This document shows, one piece after another, positions 1 through 8,825 of a stretch of DNA of 64,000 nt. The notes under the pieces were generated by a model that saw nothing but the letters and a program-made list of their open reading frames with translations, did not search any database and had not been told where the DNA came from. How positions within the stretch are numbered: position 1 is the stretch's first letter; every line of letters starts with the position of its first letter. The position numbers and the translations under genes were made by a program. Source of the stretch: Bacteroides neonati (GTDB lineage: Bacteria > Bacteroidota > Bacteroidia > Bacteroidales > Bacteroidaceae); NCBI RefSeq assembly GCF_000499785.1, contig NZ_HG726020.1:1158316-1222315 (forward strand), read 5' to 3'.

Positions 1-1718
1 TTACCCTGCGATACGTCCAATAGTCCTAGAGGATGAAAGCCTAGCATATGAGAGAAGTGACGATGCGAAATGGATAACGGATAATTGGGCGCAATGGTTA
101 GTCCGTTACTACCGATTGCAAGATCGGGCCATTCGGTCAATTGCTTTTGCCAACGTGCCGCATCTTCCGCATAACCTAGTGTTGCAGCCATTTCTGCAGC
201 TATAGTATAGGTGAATCTAATGGAGGCAAGATCATAGTTGGTGGTTTCCTGAAACCATGATTCCAGACTATTATCATTGATTTCGGGTGAGGTAGACAAA
301 GGCAATTTGCGCTTTCCGTCTGGTCTTCGTACTGAAATATTTTCGAAGTATCGGGCTACTTCTTTCACCCATGGATACGCTTTGTCTCTGAGGAAGATGG
401 AGTCGGCAGAGTATTTCCATTGAAGATAAAAATGTTGGGTAAGCCATCCGCTAGTAGAGGGTTGATGTGAGTAGGGACTCCACCCGCCGATTGCTTTTCC
501 TTCCAATGTGGCAACACATGGAATATTTAGCCCTTCTACTCCAAAGAATCGGCGAGTGAACTGCTCCCCATTTTCCTTGATTTTACAAAGCCAGTCGGTG
601 AATACAGATGATTCTTCAAGATGATTTGACGAATAACCCGGCCAATAACTGAGTTGCGTATTCAAATCACTATGAAAGTCACCACGCCATGGAGGAGTTT
701 GTCCGTTGTCTGCTGTCCAGACTGCTTGCAGACAGATGGGTGGTGCATTCTTTCTAGAAGATGCTCCGAACTTATACATTTCCAAATACCATTGGTTTTC
801 GAGAATTGAATCAGGGAGCTGTATTTCACATTGAGACCAGTATTGACTCCACCAGCTAGAATGCTCTTTCAGCGCCGTCCGAAAGTCTTTATTATAAGTC
901 TTCATTAGTTCTGCTGCCGGTTTGGATTCGCTATACCAAGTACCCACTGTAGTCAAGCAGTAAACACCTTCCAGCGTTTGCGAATCAGGATATTGCCATT
1001 GTAGGGTGACCTCATACGACACTTCCCCGTAGGCTTTCTGACGGTAAATGAGATTATTTTTCTTTCGAATGATTTCTCCATTTTTATAGCCAAGGCGTGT
1101 TAGCATATTCGTGCGGTTTTTATCTAGATGCTCAATGATCCTACCATCTTCTTCAAAGCGAGGCGTTTGTAGTGATATAGACAAGGTATCAGGTAAATTT
1201 TCAAAGCGGAAATGTCCGACCTTATCAGTAGCTCCGGTGAAAAAGTGTCCAATAGTCCCCCCTTCCCATGCAATAGTACAAACCGCCGTATGTACGTCCA
1301 ACTTCACACTTTTCACTTTACCTAGCCGGGTAGTGATGAATTCCAATGCTCCCGCCGGAATCTTAGTAGGAGCTATGTCTTTTCGAGTACGTGCATCAAT
1401 GAGAGCATGTACTTTAGACACGTCTTTCCGGTCTATTACCTCATCGCAAATAAATGAATATGAATAAGAAGGAGAATTGAACTCTTCTACCGGGCGCAGA
1501 TCCCAAAGATCGGCACGATCAAAAGCGAGTCGGAGTTTTCCTTCTTTCTCCCAAATAAGGGTTCCCATGATGCCATTTCCTAGAGGAATTCCTTCATCCC
1601 ATACTTGAGGCAGATTTTTGAATTGAAGTCCATGAAAACGTGTTGGTTGAGCATATATCCGCATGGTACACAAAACAAGCAGCACCATATACAAAGATAA
1701 ACATAGTCTTTTTCTCAT
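1..1718 (-). CDS. GH95-like glycoside hydrolase, C-terminus cut by the window edge
   Basis: I translated this frame by hand from an ATG at 1718 down to base 1. It stays open for about 572 codons and has no stop before the edge. It begins with a signal peptide ending near residues IYAQ. The N-terminal motif PLGNGIMGTLIWEKEGKL and the later DFHSDLNTQLSYWPGYSSNH and SHRHFSHMLGFHPLGLL resemble GH95 enzymes (alpha-L-fucosidases and alpha-L-galactosidases). These have an N-terminal beta domain followed by an (alpha/alpha)6 barrel and usually run 750-800 residues, so perhaps 200 residues are missing. It lies 101 bp downstream of the HTCS gene on the same strand and I see no TAnnTTTG box in the gap, so co-transcription is likely. 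The substrate is not determined by the sequence. A related (alpha/alpha)6 family is the main alternative. Confidence 0.75.
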   Translation of the reverse strand, partial: MRKRLCLSLYMVLLVLCTMRIYAQPTRFHGLQFKNLPQVWDEGIPLGNGIMGTLIWEKEGKLRLAFDRADLWDLRPVEEFNSPSYSYSFICDEVIDRKDVSKVHALIDARTRKDIAPTKIPAGALEFITTRLGKVKSVKLDVHTAVCTIAWEGGTIGHFFTGATDKVGHFRFENLPDTLSISLQTPRFEEDGRIIEHLDKNRTNMLTRLGYKNGEIIRKKNNLIYRQKAYGEVSYEVTLQWQYPDSQTLEGVYCLTTVGTWYSESKPAAELMKTYNKDFRTALKEHSSWWSQYWSQCEIQLPDSILENQWYLEMYKFGASSRKNAPPICLQAVWTADNGQTPPWRGDFHSDLNTQLSYWPGYSSNHLEESSVFTDWLCKIKENGEQFTRRFFGVEGLNIPCVATLEGKAIGGWSPYSHQPSTSGWLTQHFYLQWKYSADSIFLRDKAYPWVKEVARYFENISVRRPDGKRKLPLSTSPEINDNSLESWFQETTNYDLASIRFTYTIAAEMAATLGYAEDAARWQKQLTEWPDLAIGSNGLTIAPNYPLSISHRHFSHMLGFHPLGLLDVSQG

Positions 1719-1819
1719 AATACTATTATATTTAATTTCAATTATTGGGAACAAAGAAAAATAATCTTAACCAGAATACAGTGCATATAAAGTACAAAAT
1801 CGTGTCTTTTGCGTACATG

Positions 1820-4800
1820 CTATTCTTTTGGTTTTTCCTCCTCATTTGCATAATCGCATGGAGATCCTCGTCTATATGCTTGTGGCACCAAATGATATTT
1901 TTCTTTGAAACATTTGCTGAATTGGCGCGGAGAAGAAAATCCAGACCGATCTGAGATTTCGGACACATTTAGTTCGGGAGCCTCTTTTAACATGATAGCT
2001 GCCCGTTTTAATCGAACGGTCAATATAAAATCGTATGGAGTCTGTCCGGAAATTGCTTTCAATTTTACGAATAGCTTGGTACGTGCCACACCCATTTCCT
2101 TTGCCAGAATATCGACGTTGAAATACACATCCCCCATGTGTTTTTCAATTACTCTCATCGCTTCGTCAATAAACTTTTTGTCAAGTCCATTGGTCGCTAG
2201 AATTTGGTGGGTTGACATCGGTTGCTTACTAAACTTTTCTTGCAGCATAATGCGATTGTTGACTAAATTGTTACAACGAGAAGTTAGAATATTTACATTA
2301 AACGGTTTAGTAATATAATCGTCCGCACCCAACCTTAATCCTTCCAAATTATATTCGATAGCGGTTCTTGCCGTAAGCAGTACCACAGGAATATGGCAAG
2401 TATCCATATTCTCCTTAATCAGTTTACAAAGTTCTGTTCCCGACATTTCCGGCATCACAACATCACTTAGCACGATATCGGGTTGTTCAAATTGTGCTTT
2501 TTCCCATGCCTCATTACCATCCGAAGCAGTGATAATCTGATAAAACACATCAAATATGTCAACAAGCATCTCTCGCAAATCCTCATTATCTTCCACAATC
2601 AGCATTTTTGCAGTCTTGTTATTTTCCATTTTTTCGCTATTTATTATTTCTTGTTCCATTATCAATTGTAGTTGAGTTTCAGAAACAGCACGATGTTCTT
2701 CTATCATTAATTGAGATTCGTTTGTCTGTTCATTGATTTGTTCCGAAGTAAAATGCTCTTTACCCAGTTTCAGGTGAATGCTGAATACAGTCGTTTCTCT
2801 CGGGTCGCTATATACTTCGATGCTCCCATGATGCAGTTCTATAATACCCTTGGTTAATGCCAATCCGATACCGCTTCCCACATACGAGAAAGAGCCAAGC
2901 TGTTCCGTTTGATAAAAACGAGTAAAGATATAATCAATATCTTTGGAGGGTATGCCTATTCCATTGTCTGTTACTTCAATAATCACTTCCCGATTACTTT
3001 TTCGTACGAACACAGTGATCGTACCGCCTTCCTGAGTATATTTGAAAGCATTGGAGAGCAAATTATTCATCACTTTCTGCATCTGCTTGGTGTCGTACCA
3101 AACGTTCACGACATCGCTACTTTTTTGAAAGTTGAATGTGATTTGTCGTTGTGCAGCGTACTCCTGAAACAATAGACAGTTTTCTGAGATAAAATCAATT
3201 ATATTGTGTTCACTGACTTTGATCGTCATAAACCCCTGTTCCTGCTTGCGAAAATCGAGCAATTCTGTTATTAACTCCCGAAGTTGCAAACTGTGCTTAT
3301 ACACTCCTAACACTCTATTATAGATTAATGGCGCGAATGAACGAACCTGAAGCAGCATTTCCACCTGTCCAATAATGAGCGTCAATGGAGTACGGAACTC
3401 ATGGGAGATATTTGTAAAGAAGCGTAATTTGGCTTGATTCATTCTCTCAATATCTTCAGCCTGTTTTTTCTCATATTTGAGAGATTCTTGTAGCTTGATA
3501 CGACTCTTATAGGTGCGTATCAGACAGTAGAGTAGCCCTCCTGCGATGCTTAAATATAAAAAATAAGCCCAATTAGTGCGATATGCTGGAGGTAACACTT
3601 CGATTTCCAGTCGACTTTCAGGAACGAACAGGTTGTTTGTGGCACGTACAATAAGCGTATATATCCCCGGATTCAAATTAGTATAAGTGATGGTATTTTG
3701 TCCACGCATACTGGTCCACCTATCCGAGAAACCTTTTAGGCAATATTCTATATCATCCTTATATGAGGGCATATAGTTTAACACAGCATACTCAATGCTC
3801 AACATAGACTGACCCGAAGAAAGGACAAGTTTCGGAGTATCTGCCAGCGTTTGAGTCAGTATATTGCTTTTATCATTCTCAAATATTTCTTCACCGTTAA
3901 CTATCAATCGGAAGGGATATATAGAATATTTTTGAGGAATACCGTTAATCTCTTCTTCTCGGAAAGAGATCATACCATCGATTCCTCCGACAAATATTTC
4001 TCCACTCTTAGCTCTATACAAAGATCGTTCATTAGGAGTAGACAGTGGCACGCCGTTTTTCTTATTATAGTTCGTAAATATTCGCGTCGGATAATCGAGT
4101 ATGGAGAAACCTACATCCGTGGTGAACAGCAGTTTATCAGGCGACAGTTCACACATATCATATATACAATTACTTTCAAGTCCATTTCGTTGTTCATCAA
4201 AATTCTCGAAATCATCCGTTTCATATCGATATAGATCAACTCCGCTTTCATTGGTACAGAACCACAAGCGCTTCTGACTATCTTCGTATATACGACTAAT
4301 GCTATTACTACTAACACTTTGCCCTAAAGCATGGTTGTGCTTATATTTTTTCAATTTTCGAGTATCAAAATCATATGCATAGATTCCTTGTCCATTTCCG
4401 CTAAGCCAAAGCACTCCGCGATGATCCAAGCAAAGGGTGGACATAAAATTCATGTTATCCATTTCATTCTGAAACATCAGTTGACTTTTACCATTGTTGG
4501 GATTGAACTGACAGACCCCACCATGTGTAGCAAGAAGCAAGTGATCTTTATACGGAATAATATCTCGAATCGTATTAGAAGGGAGCGATTCTTCTTCCCC
4601 TTCCTTCATTCGATAATGAGTAATTTTTTCGGTAAAAACATCCAATTTATTCAGTCCCCCTGTGTGTGTACCAATCCATAGACACTTTCTCTGTTTGTCG
4701 TAATAGATCGACTTCACATTGTCATGCGAAAGACTATTTGAACTATCGGAATGTTTATACCATTTGAAGGTTCCGTTTGTCATGTTCCATCTATTCACTC

Positions 4801-5869
4801 CTCCCCCTTCTGTACATATCCACAATTGATTTTGATCATCCTCCGTGATACATCCGACAATGGAAGAACTGAGCCCACTGCTTTCCACCCTCGATGTCTG
4901 AAAATGCTGGTATATCTGTCTTTTCGGGTTGAAATAATTAATGCCTCCAAAATAGGTCCCTACCCAAATAGTCCCTTGTCTATCACATAGCAGGCTCCAA
5001 ATAGATGAATGAGTTAAGCCTTTTTCTTTTTCTAACATCCGATACCTCGTGAAACGTTGCGTTGACGGATTGAAACAATTCAATCCGTTGAACGTACCAA
5101 CCCATATATTCCCTTCCATATCTTCGCAAAAGCAACGTCCGAAATCAGAACTTATACTAAAAGAATCGTTGACCGAATGCCTAAAGTTTGTTATTTCATT
5201 TCCATCTATCCGATAGATGCCGGTATCCCATGTACCCACCCAGAACTTACCGGTCGAATCTTTAAATATATTTGTAATATTTTCATTTTTAATGAGATGT
5301 GAGAGTCTTTTTGACTTATCCAATTTGAATAGACCCTGTTTTTCTGTTCCAAATAGCGTAAAATCATCGCAGGCATAGATGGCAGATATGTTGGACTGAA
5401 TATCCGGAGAAGAATAAAATAAATCAAATAGTTTTCCGTTATGGCGATAAAGGTTATGATCCAATCCGACATACAATTGTTGATGGTAAAACATGGATCG
5501 CGTATTCCCTCGAATAAGTGTTGCAAATTGTTTCCTTGAGAAGTCGAAAGTAGAAATTCCTTTGGGGGTCATGATGTAGAGTTCATCTTTCTCATTGCCT
5601 ATTATTTCTTTGGCGCTATTGTAGATGATACTATTCGAATCATTTTTCCGATATTTAAAGACGGTAAAGCTATTTCCGTTGTATAGATTGACACCGTTAC
5701 GCGTGGCAATCCAGATAAAGCCCTTACTGTCTTGATAGAGCCCCATCACTGAGTTATTCGACAATCCCTCCTCCGATGTCAGATGATTGAATATAATTTC
5801 TTGTGCGCTTCCTGTAACCAAACTAAGCAGAAGAAAACAAATATAAGATAGAATATAATTGATTTTCAT
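1820..5869 (-). CDS. Hybrid two-component system sensor/regulator (HTCS)
   Basis: This single 1349-residue protein carries a whole two-component system. A signal peptide (residues 1-23) is followed by two Reg_prop beta-propellers (about 24-690), a Y_Y_Y domain (about 695-755) and one membrane segment (about 762-785). Next come a histidine kinase with phospho-accepting His823 in NISHEFRTPLT, an ATPase with SNAFKYT, DNGIGIP and GSGIGLAL, a receiver with Asp1136 in LSDVVMPEM, and a C-terminal AraC-type helix-turn-helix. Proteins of this type sense an oligosaccharide in the periplasm and activate neighbouring glycan genes. It lies divergent to the PL8-like lyase and upstream of the GH95-like gene, which are its likely targets. 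An in-frame TTG nine codons upstream sits at the predicted transcription start, so ATG 5869 is preferred. Confidence 0.93.
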   Translation of the reverse strand: MKINYILSYICFLLLSLVTGSAQEIIFNHLTSEEGLSNNSVMGLYQDSKGFIWIATRNGVNLYNGNSFTVFKYRKNDSNSIIYNSAKEIIGNEKDELYIMTPKGISTFDFSRKQFATLIRGNTRSMFYHQQLYVGLDHNLYRHNGKLFDLFYSSPDIQSNISAIYACDDFTLFGTEKQGLFKLDKSKRLSHLIKNENITNIFKDSTGKFWVGTWDTGIYRIDGNEITNFRHSVNDSFSISSDFGRCFCEDMEGNIWVGTFNGLNCFNPSTQRFTRYRMLEKEKGLTHSSIWSLLCDRQGTIWVGTYFGGINYFNPKRQIYQHFQTSRVESSGLSSSIVGCITEDDQNQLWICTEGGGVNRWNMTNGTFKWYKHSDSSNSLSHDNVKSIYYDKQRKCLWIGTHTGGLNKLDVFTEKITHYRMKEGEEESLPSNTIRDIIPYKDHLLLATHGGVCQFNPNNGKSQLMFQNEMDNMNFMSTLCLDHRGVLWLSGNGQGIYAYDFDTRKLKKYKHNHALGQSVSSNSISRIYEDSQKRLWFCTNESGVDLYRYETDDFENFDEQRNGLESNCIYDMCELSPDKLLFTTDVGFSILDYPTRIFTNYNKKNGVPLSTPNERSLYRAKSGEIFVGGIDGMISFREEEINGIPQKYSIYPFRLIVNGEEIFENDKSNILTQTLADTPKLVLSSGQSMLSIEYAVLNYMPSYKDDIEYCLKGFSDRWTSMRGQNTITYTNLNPGIYTLIVRATNNLFVPESRLEIEVLPPAYRTNWAYFLYLSIAGGLLYCLIRTYKSRIKLQESLKYEKKQAEDIERMNQAKLRFFTNISHEFRTPLTLIIGQVEMLLQVRSFAPLIYNRVLGVYKHSLQLRELITELLDFRKQEQGFMTIKVSEHNIIDFISENCLLFQEYAAQRQITFNFQKSSDVVNVWYDTKQMQKVMNNLLSNAFKYTQEGGTITVFVRKSNREVIIEVTDNGIGIPSKDIDYIFTRFYQTEQLGSFSYVGSGIGLALTKGIIELHHGSIEVYSDPRETTVFSIHLKLGKEHFTSEQINEQTNESQLMIEEHRAVSETQLQLIMEQEIINSEKMENNKTAKMLIVEDNEDLREMLVDIFDVFYQIITASDGNEAWEKAQFEQPDIVLSDVVMPEMSGTELCKLIKENMDTCHIPVVLLTARTAIEYNLEGLRLGADDYITKPFNVNILTSRCNNLVNNRIMLQEKFSKQPMSTHQILATNGLDKKFIDEAMRVIEKHMGDVYFNVDILAKEMGVARTKLFVKLKAISGQTPYDFILTVRLKRAAIMLKEAPELNVSEISDRSGFSSPRQFSKCFKEKYHLVPQAYRRGSPCDYANEEEKPKE

Positions 5870-5901
5870 AAATGTCTTAAGGTAGATATGGTTCAATATG
5901 A

Positions 5902-5909
5902 CAAATATA
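5902..5909 (-). promoter_or_regulatory. Bacteroidales -7 box for the HTCS gene
   Basis: The minus strand reads TATATTTG, which matches the Bacteroidales -7 consensus TAnnTTTG. It is about 33 bp upstream of the ATG at 5869. No clear -33 TTTG was found. Confidence 0.45.
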
Positions 5910-6058
5910 CATATTTTTCAGTACATCCTGCCTATCGACAAGTGCTTATTAAGTACATAATAAGTGTCATTATCGTACATTTAATCTTAATTTAGTTGTT
6001 TGGACAAATCTTACACATCTTTTGAATTAACAGAGTACCCGCTATTTTTATTCGTGGC

Positions 6059-6066
6059 TATCTTTG
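6059..6066 (+). promoter_or_regulatory. Bacteroidales -7 box for the PL8-like lyase gene
   Basis: TATCTTTG matches TAnnTTTG and lies 76 bp upstream of the ATG at 6142. The region between it and the HTCS gene also contains three copies of GTACAT (5921, 5953, 5975), which are candidate regulator sites. A missing -33 TTTG would fit a promoter that needs an activator. Confidence 0.5.
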
Positions 6067-6141
6067 TCGTGTGATTTCTCAAAAAGAATATTCTTGAATT
6101 TAATAGTTACGATATAATAGATAAGTAAACGATATACGATT

Positions 6142-8616
6142 ATGAAGAAAATATATATAAGCTTGATTGCCTTACTACTGGTAGCCTTGTGTCAATCTGG
6201 TAGTGCCCAGGAGAAAGAGATACAATATGCTCTAGACAACTATCAGCGCTACTACACCGACGGACAGAAGGTAAAAGGAGCAGATAAAGAAAAGGCTTTA
6301 CGCGAGTTGCGTGAGTATTACGCGACTAATGCCTATCGTCTCCACCAACTAAACGCCTATTCGGTGGAGTGGCAAGAGTGTTTAGAACTATTACAAGAGA
6401 ACGGGCAATTCAAAGATTTGGCAGTCACCGAAGAAGAGTATCGCTCGAAGAACTGGCTACAAGCGCCCTATAGTGAGCCACAAGGAGCAGTTGGGATTTT
6501 TCTTACCGATGCGTTCAACCGAATCTGGAAAATAGCCGAAGCTTCTAGAAAAGGAGACATTTCGACAAAAAAGGCATTATCGGACGCTTACTTGAAATCG
6601 ATCTTGCATTATGGGAAATTGGAGTTGGGGCGTCCTAACAACGGTCCACGCTTTCATGCTTCCTGTTTTGCAATCCCCACTGCTGCGATGAATGTTTACT
6701 TCTGCTTCATGAAGCAGATGGAAAGTGTGGAGAAAGAGAAAAACAAAGAATCATCGATGCAGGAAGTATGCGATGTATTGAAAGCTGTGGCATTGCAATC
6801 GTGGACACAACCTTTCCGCAATGACGAAACGGATAAAAATGTGGTGCAGATTGAGCGTTTCAGAAAACACGTATGGTGGGTGGGCGGAAATGCACTGGCT
6901 TATCGTCCGTTGCTTCCCGTTGCAGTGATGTACCAGTCCATCCCAATGATTGACTTATTGGCGGACGTTTCTCAGAAAGCCATCAGCATGACTTCGCAGC
7001 AAACCTTTGATGACGCATTCTGGATTGAAGGATTCACAGCCGACGGTGCCGGTTGGGGACATGGACAACAATGTCTTATCTGGGGATACCCAATCGATGG
7101 TACTTCCAGTGCATTAGGCTTGCTGAGTTCTTTGAGGGGAACTCCCTGGGCAAAAAAACTAAGCAGAGAGAATACAAATGCCATTATGAACTTCCTGCGC
7201 GGAGGAAGCTGGTATTACTACAAAGGCTTTACTCCTCCTTGCCTGGACCGTTCTTCTGCTATGTATAATGTGACGCCACAGAAGATTCGTTATCAAGGAA
7301 TGGTGAAATCATTTATAAAAGACTGGATTACTTCCTTTACTCCCGATGAACAAGTGGAATTGAAGAGGCTAAAAGACGAAGCGGATATAAATATGATTAA
7401 TATGGCAAACTATACACCGGGTATGTATAGCGGAACACGTTGGTTTTTCAATAATGACGACTTGGTAAAGAAAAACAAAAACTACTATATCATAGTCAAC
7501 ATGGCCTCCAAGCGATGTGACGGACTTGAAAGTGCCAGCGGCTTTGCCGATGAATATAACTTCTATACAACCGATGGATTAACTCTGTTTCAAAAGAGTG
7601 GTGACGAATACCGAAAGATCATAGGCGCCTGGGATGTGACGGCTTACCCGGGGGTAACAGCACGTGAGGGAATGGACAAACTCGTCCCTGTGACCAATTG
7701 GAGAGGATATTGCAGTAAATATAATTTTGCGGCAGGTGCTACCAATGGTGGTGAGAATGCGGTTGCTGGGTATATTTTCGAGAAGATGAATGCTTCTGAT
7801 AAAAATGGAGTAAACGATCGGGGTAACAATGCCAAGAAGAACGAAGTGATATACGGAGTACAGGCATATAAGTCTTATTTCATGTTCGGAGATTATATGG
7901 TAGCGTTAGGTGCCGGAGTAACCAATTTACAACCCAAACAAGAAGGCACGATTCGTACAACCATTGACCAGACAGCACACGAAGACGTGATTATGGCTGT
8001 GCAAGGTGGTAAGCAAATCCCTGTGGGCAAAGGCAAATGGTCATTCTATGTAAATAAAAAGCCGATATGGGTCATGCAAAAAGGCAAATTTGCTTATACA
8101 GTGCTTCCTCAATATACCAAAAACGCTTCTTTCATGTACGAAACAAAAAAGACGGATTGGATAAAAAGAAATCTTTCTAATAAAGGGAAAAAAGACTTAC
8201 CCGAGGTGACTGATATTTTCCATTTATGGATTGACCACGGAAGAACTCCGCTTAATGAAACATACGGCTATGTAGTATATGCCGGAGACGGACCACCTCC
8301 CGACGAGTTACCTTTCGAAGTATTACAAAATGACACTTTGGTGCAAGCGATGAGAACGAAAAACAAGCAGGTGACGGAAGTTGTATTCTACAATCCGCAG
8401 CAAGTATTAAAAGCAGAGGGTTTGGAATTGTCCGTATCGACTCCTTGCGTTGTGTTGATAGAGAACACAAGCAAAGGATCTACGTTGACGGTGACGGACG
8501 CAGAAATGAATAAGGACTGTAACGAAATAATAGTGACTTACAATGGTAAGCGCATTCCGGTGAAGATGCCTCAAGGTATGTTGTGCGGAAAGCCGGTCAC
8601 TTTGAATTTGAAGTAA
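6142..8616 (+). CDS. PL8-like polysaccharide lyase
   Basis: This is an 824-residue secreted protein with a signal peptide ending at GSAQ (about residue 23). The N-terminal half is alpha-helical and the C-terminal half is beta-rich. DGAGWGHGQQCLIWGYP contains His307 and Tyr316, with the same nine-residue spacing as the catalytic His/Tyr pair of PL8 chondroitin/hyaluronan lyases. The motifs KSYFMFGDYMVALGAGV and RTTIDQT (about residues 576-610) resemble the PL8 super-sandwich domain. PL8 enzymes cleave uronic-acid polysaccharides by beta-elimination. The actual substrate is unknown, and other lyase families with the same toroid plus sandwich fold (for example PL33) are possible. The gene is divergent from the HTCS gene and probably controlled by it. 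Confidence 0.75.
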   Translation: MKKIYISLIALLLVALCQSGSAQEKEIQYALDNYQRYYTDGQKVKGADKEKALRELREYYATNAYRLHQLNAYSVEWQECLELLQENGQFKDLAVTEEEYRSKNWLQAPYSEPQGAVGIFLTDAFNRIWKIAEASRKGDISTKKALSDAYLKSILHYGKLELGRPNNGPRFHASCFAIPTAAMNVYFCFMKQMESVEKEKNKESSMQEVCDVLKAVALQSWTQPFRNDETDKNVVQIERFRKHVWWVGGNALAYRPLLPVAVMYQSIPMIDLLADVSQKAISMTSQQTFDDAFWIEGFTADGAGWGHGQQCLIWGYPIDGTSSALGLLSSLRGTPWAKKLSRENTNAIMNFLRGGSWYYYKGFTPPCLDRSSAMYNVTPQKIRYQGMVKSFIKDWITSFTPDEQVELKRLKDEADINMINMANYTPGMYSGTRWFFNNDDLVKKNKNYYIIVNMASKRCDGLESASGFADEYNFYTTDGLTLFQKSGDEYRKIIGAWDVTAYPGVTAREGMDKLVPVTNWRGYCSKYNFAAGATNGGENAVAGYIFEKMNASDKNGVNDRGNNAKKNEVIYGVQAYKSYFMFGDYMVALGAGVTNLQPKQEGTIRTTIDQTAHEDVIMAVQGGKQIPVGKGKWSFYVNKKPIWVMQKGKFAYTVLPQYTKNASFMYETKKTDWIKRNLSNKGKKDLPEVTDIFHLWIDHGRTPLNETYGYVVYAGDGPPPDELPFEVLQNDTLVQAMRTKNKQVTEVVFYNPQQVLKAEGLELSVSTPCVVLIENTSKGSTLTVTDAEMNKDCNEIIVTYNGKRIPVKMPQGMLCGKPVTLNLK

Positions 8617-8825
8617 GAAATAACCATAAAGAAGATTCAGATGGCCATAGCCGATTTGGAGGTGAAAACATGGAGTTCAGTAGTTGATATCATGAAAGAA
8701 AGTTTAGGAACATGGTGTTATTATAATAATTCTCCAATCACAATTCCAGAAATCGACTGTAATCGTACTAGTTTAGTATAGCTCTATTATATATAAAACT
8801 GTTTTCATAACGAACATACAATCAT

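Noticed and set aside
5870..5896. N-terminal extension of the HTCS from TTG 5896
   Set aside because: The predicted transcription start is at or inside this codon, and the signal peptide is better from ATG 5869.
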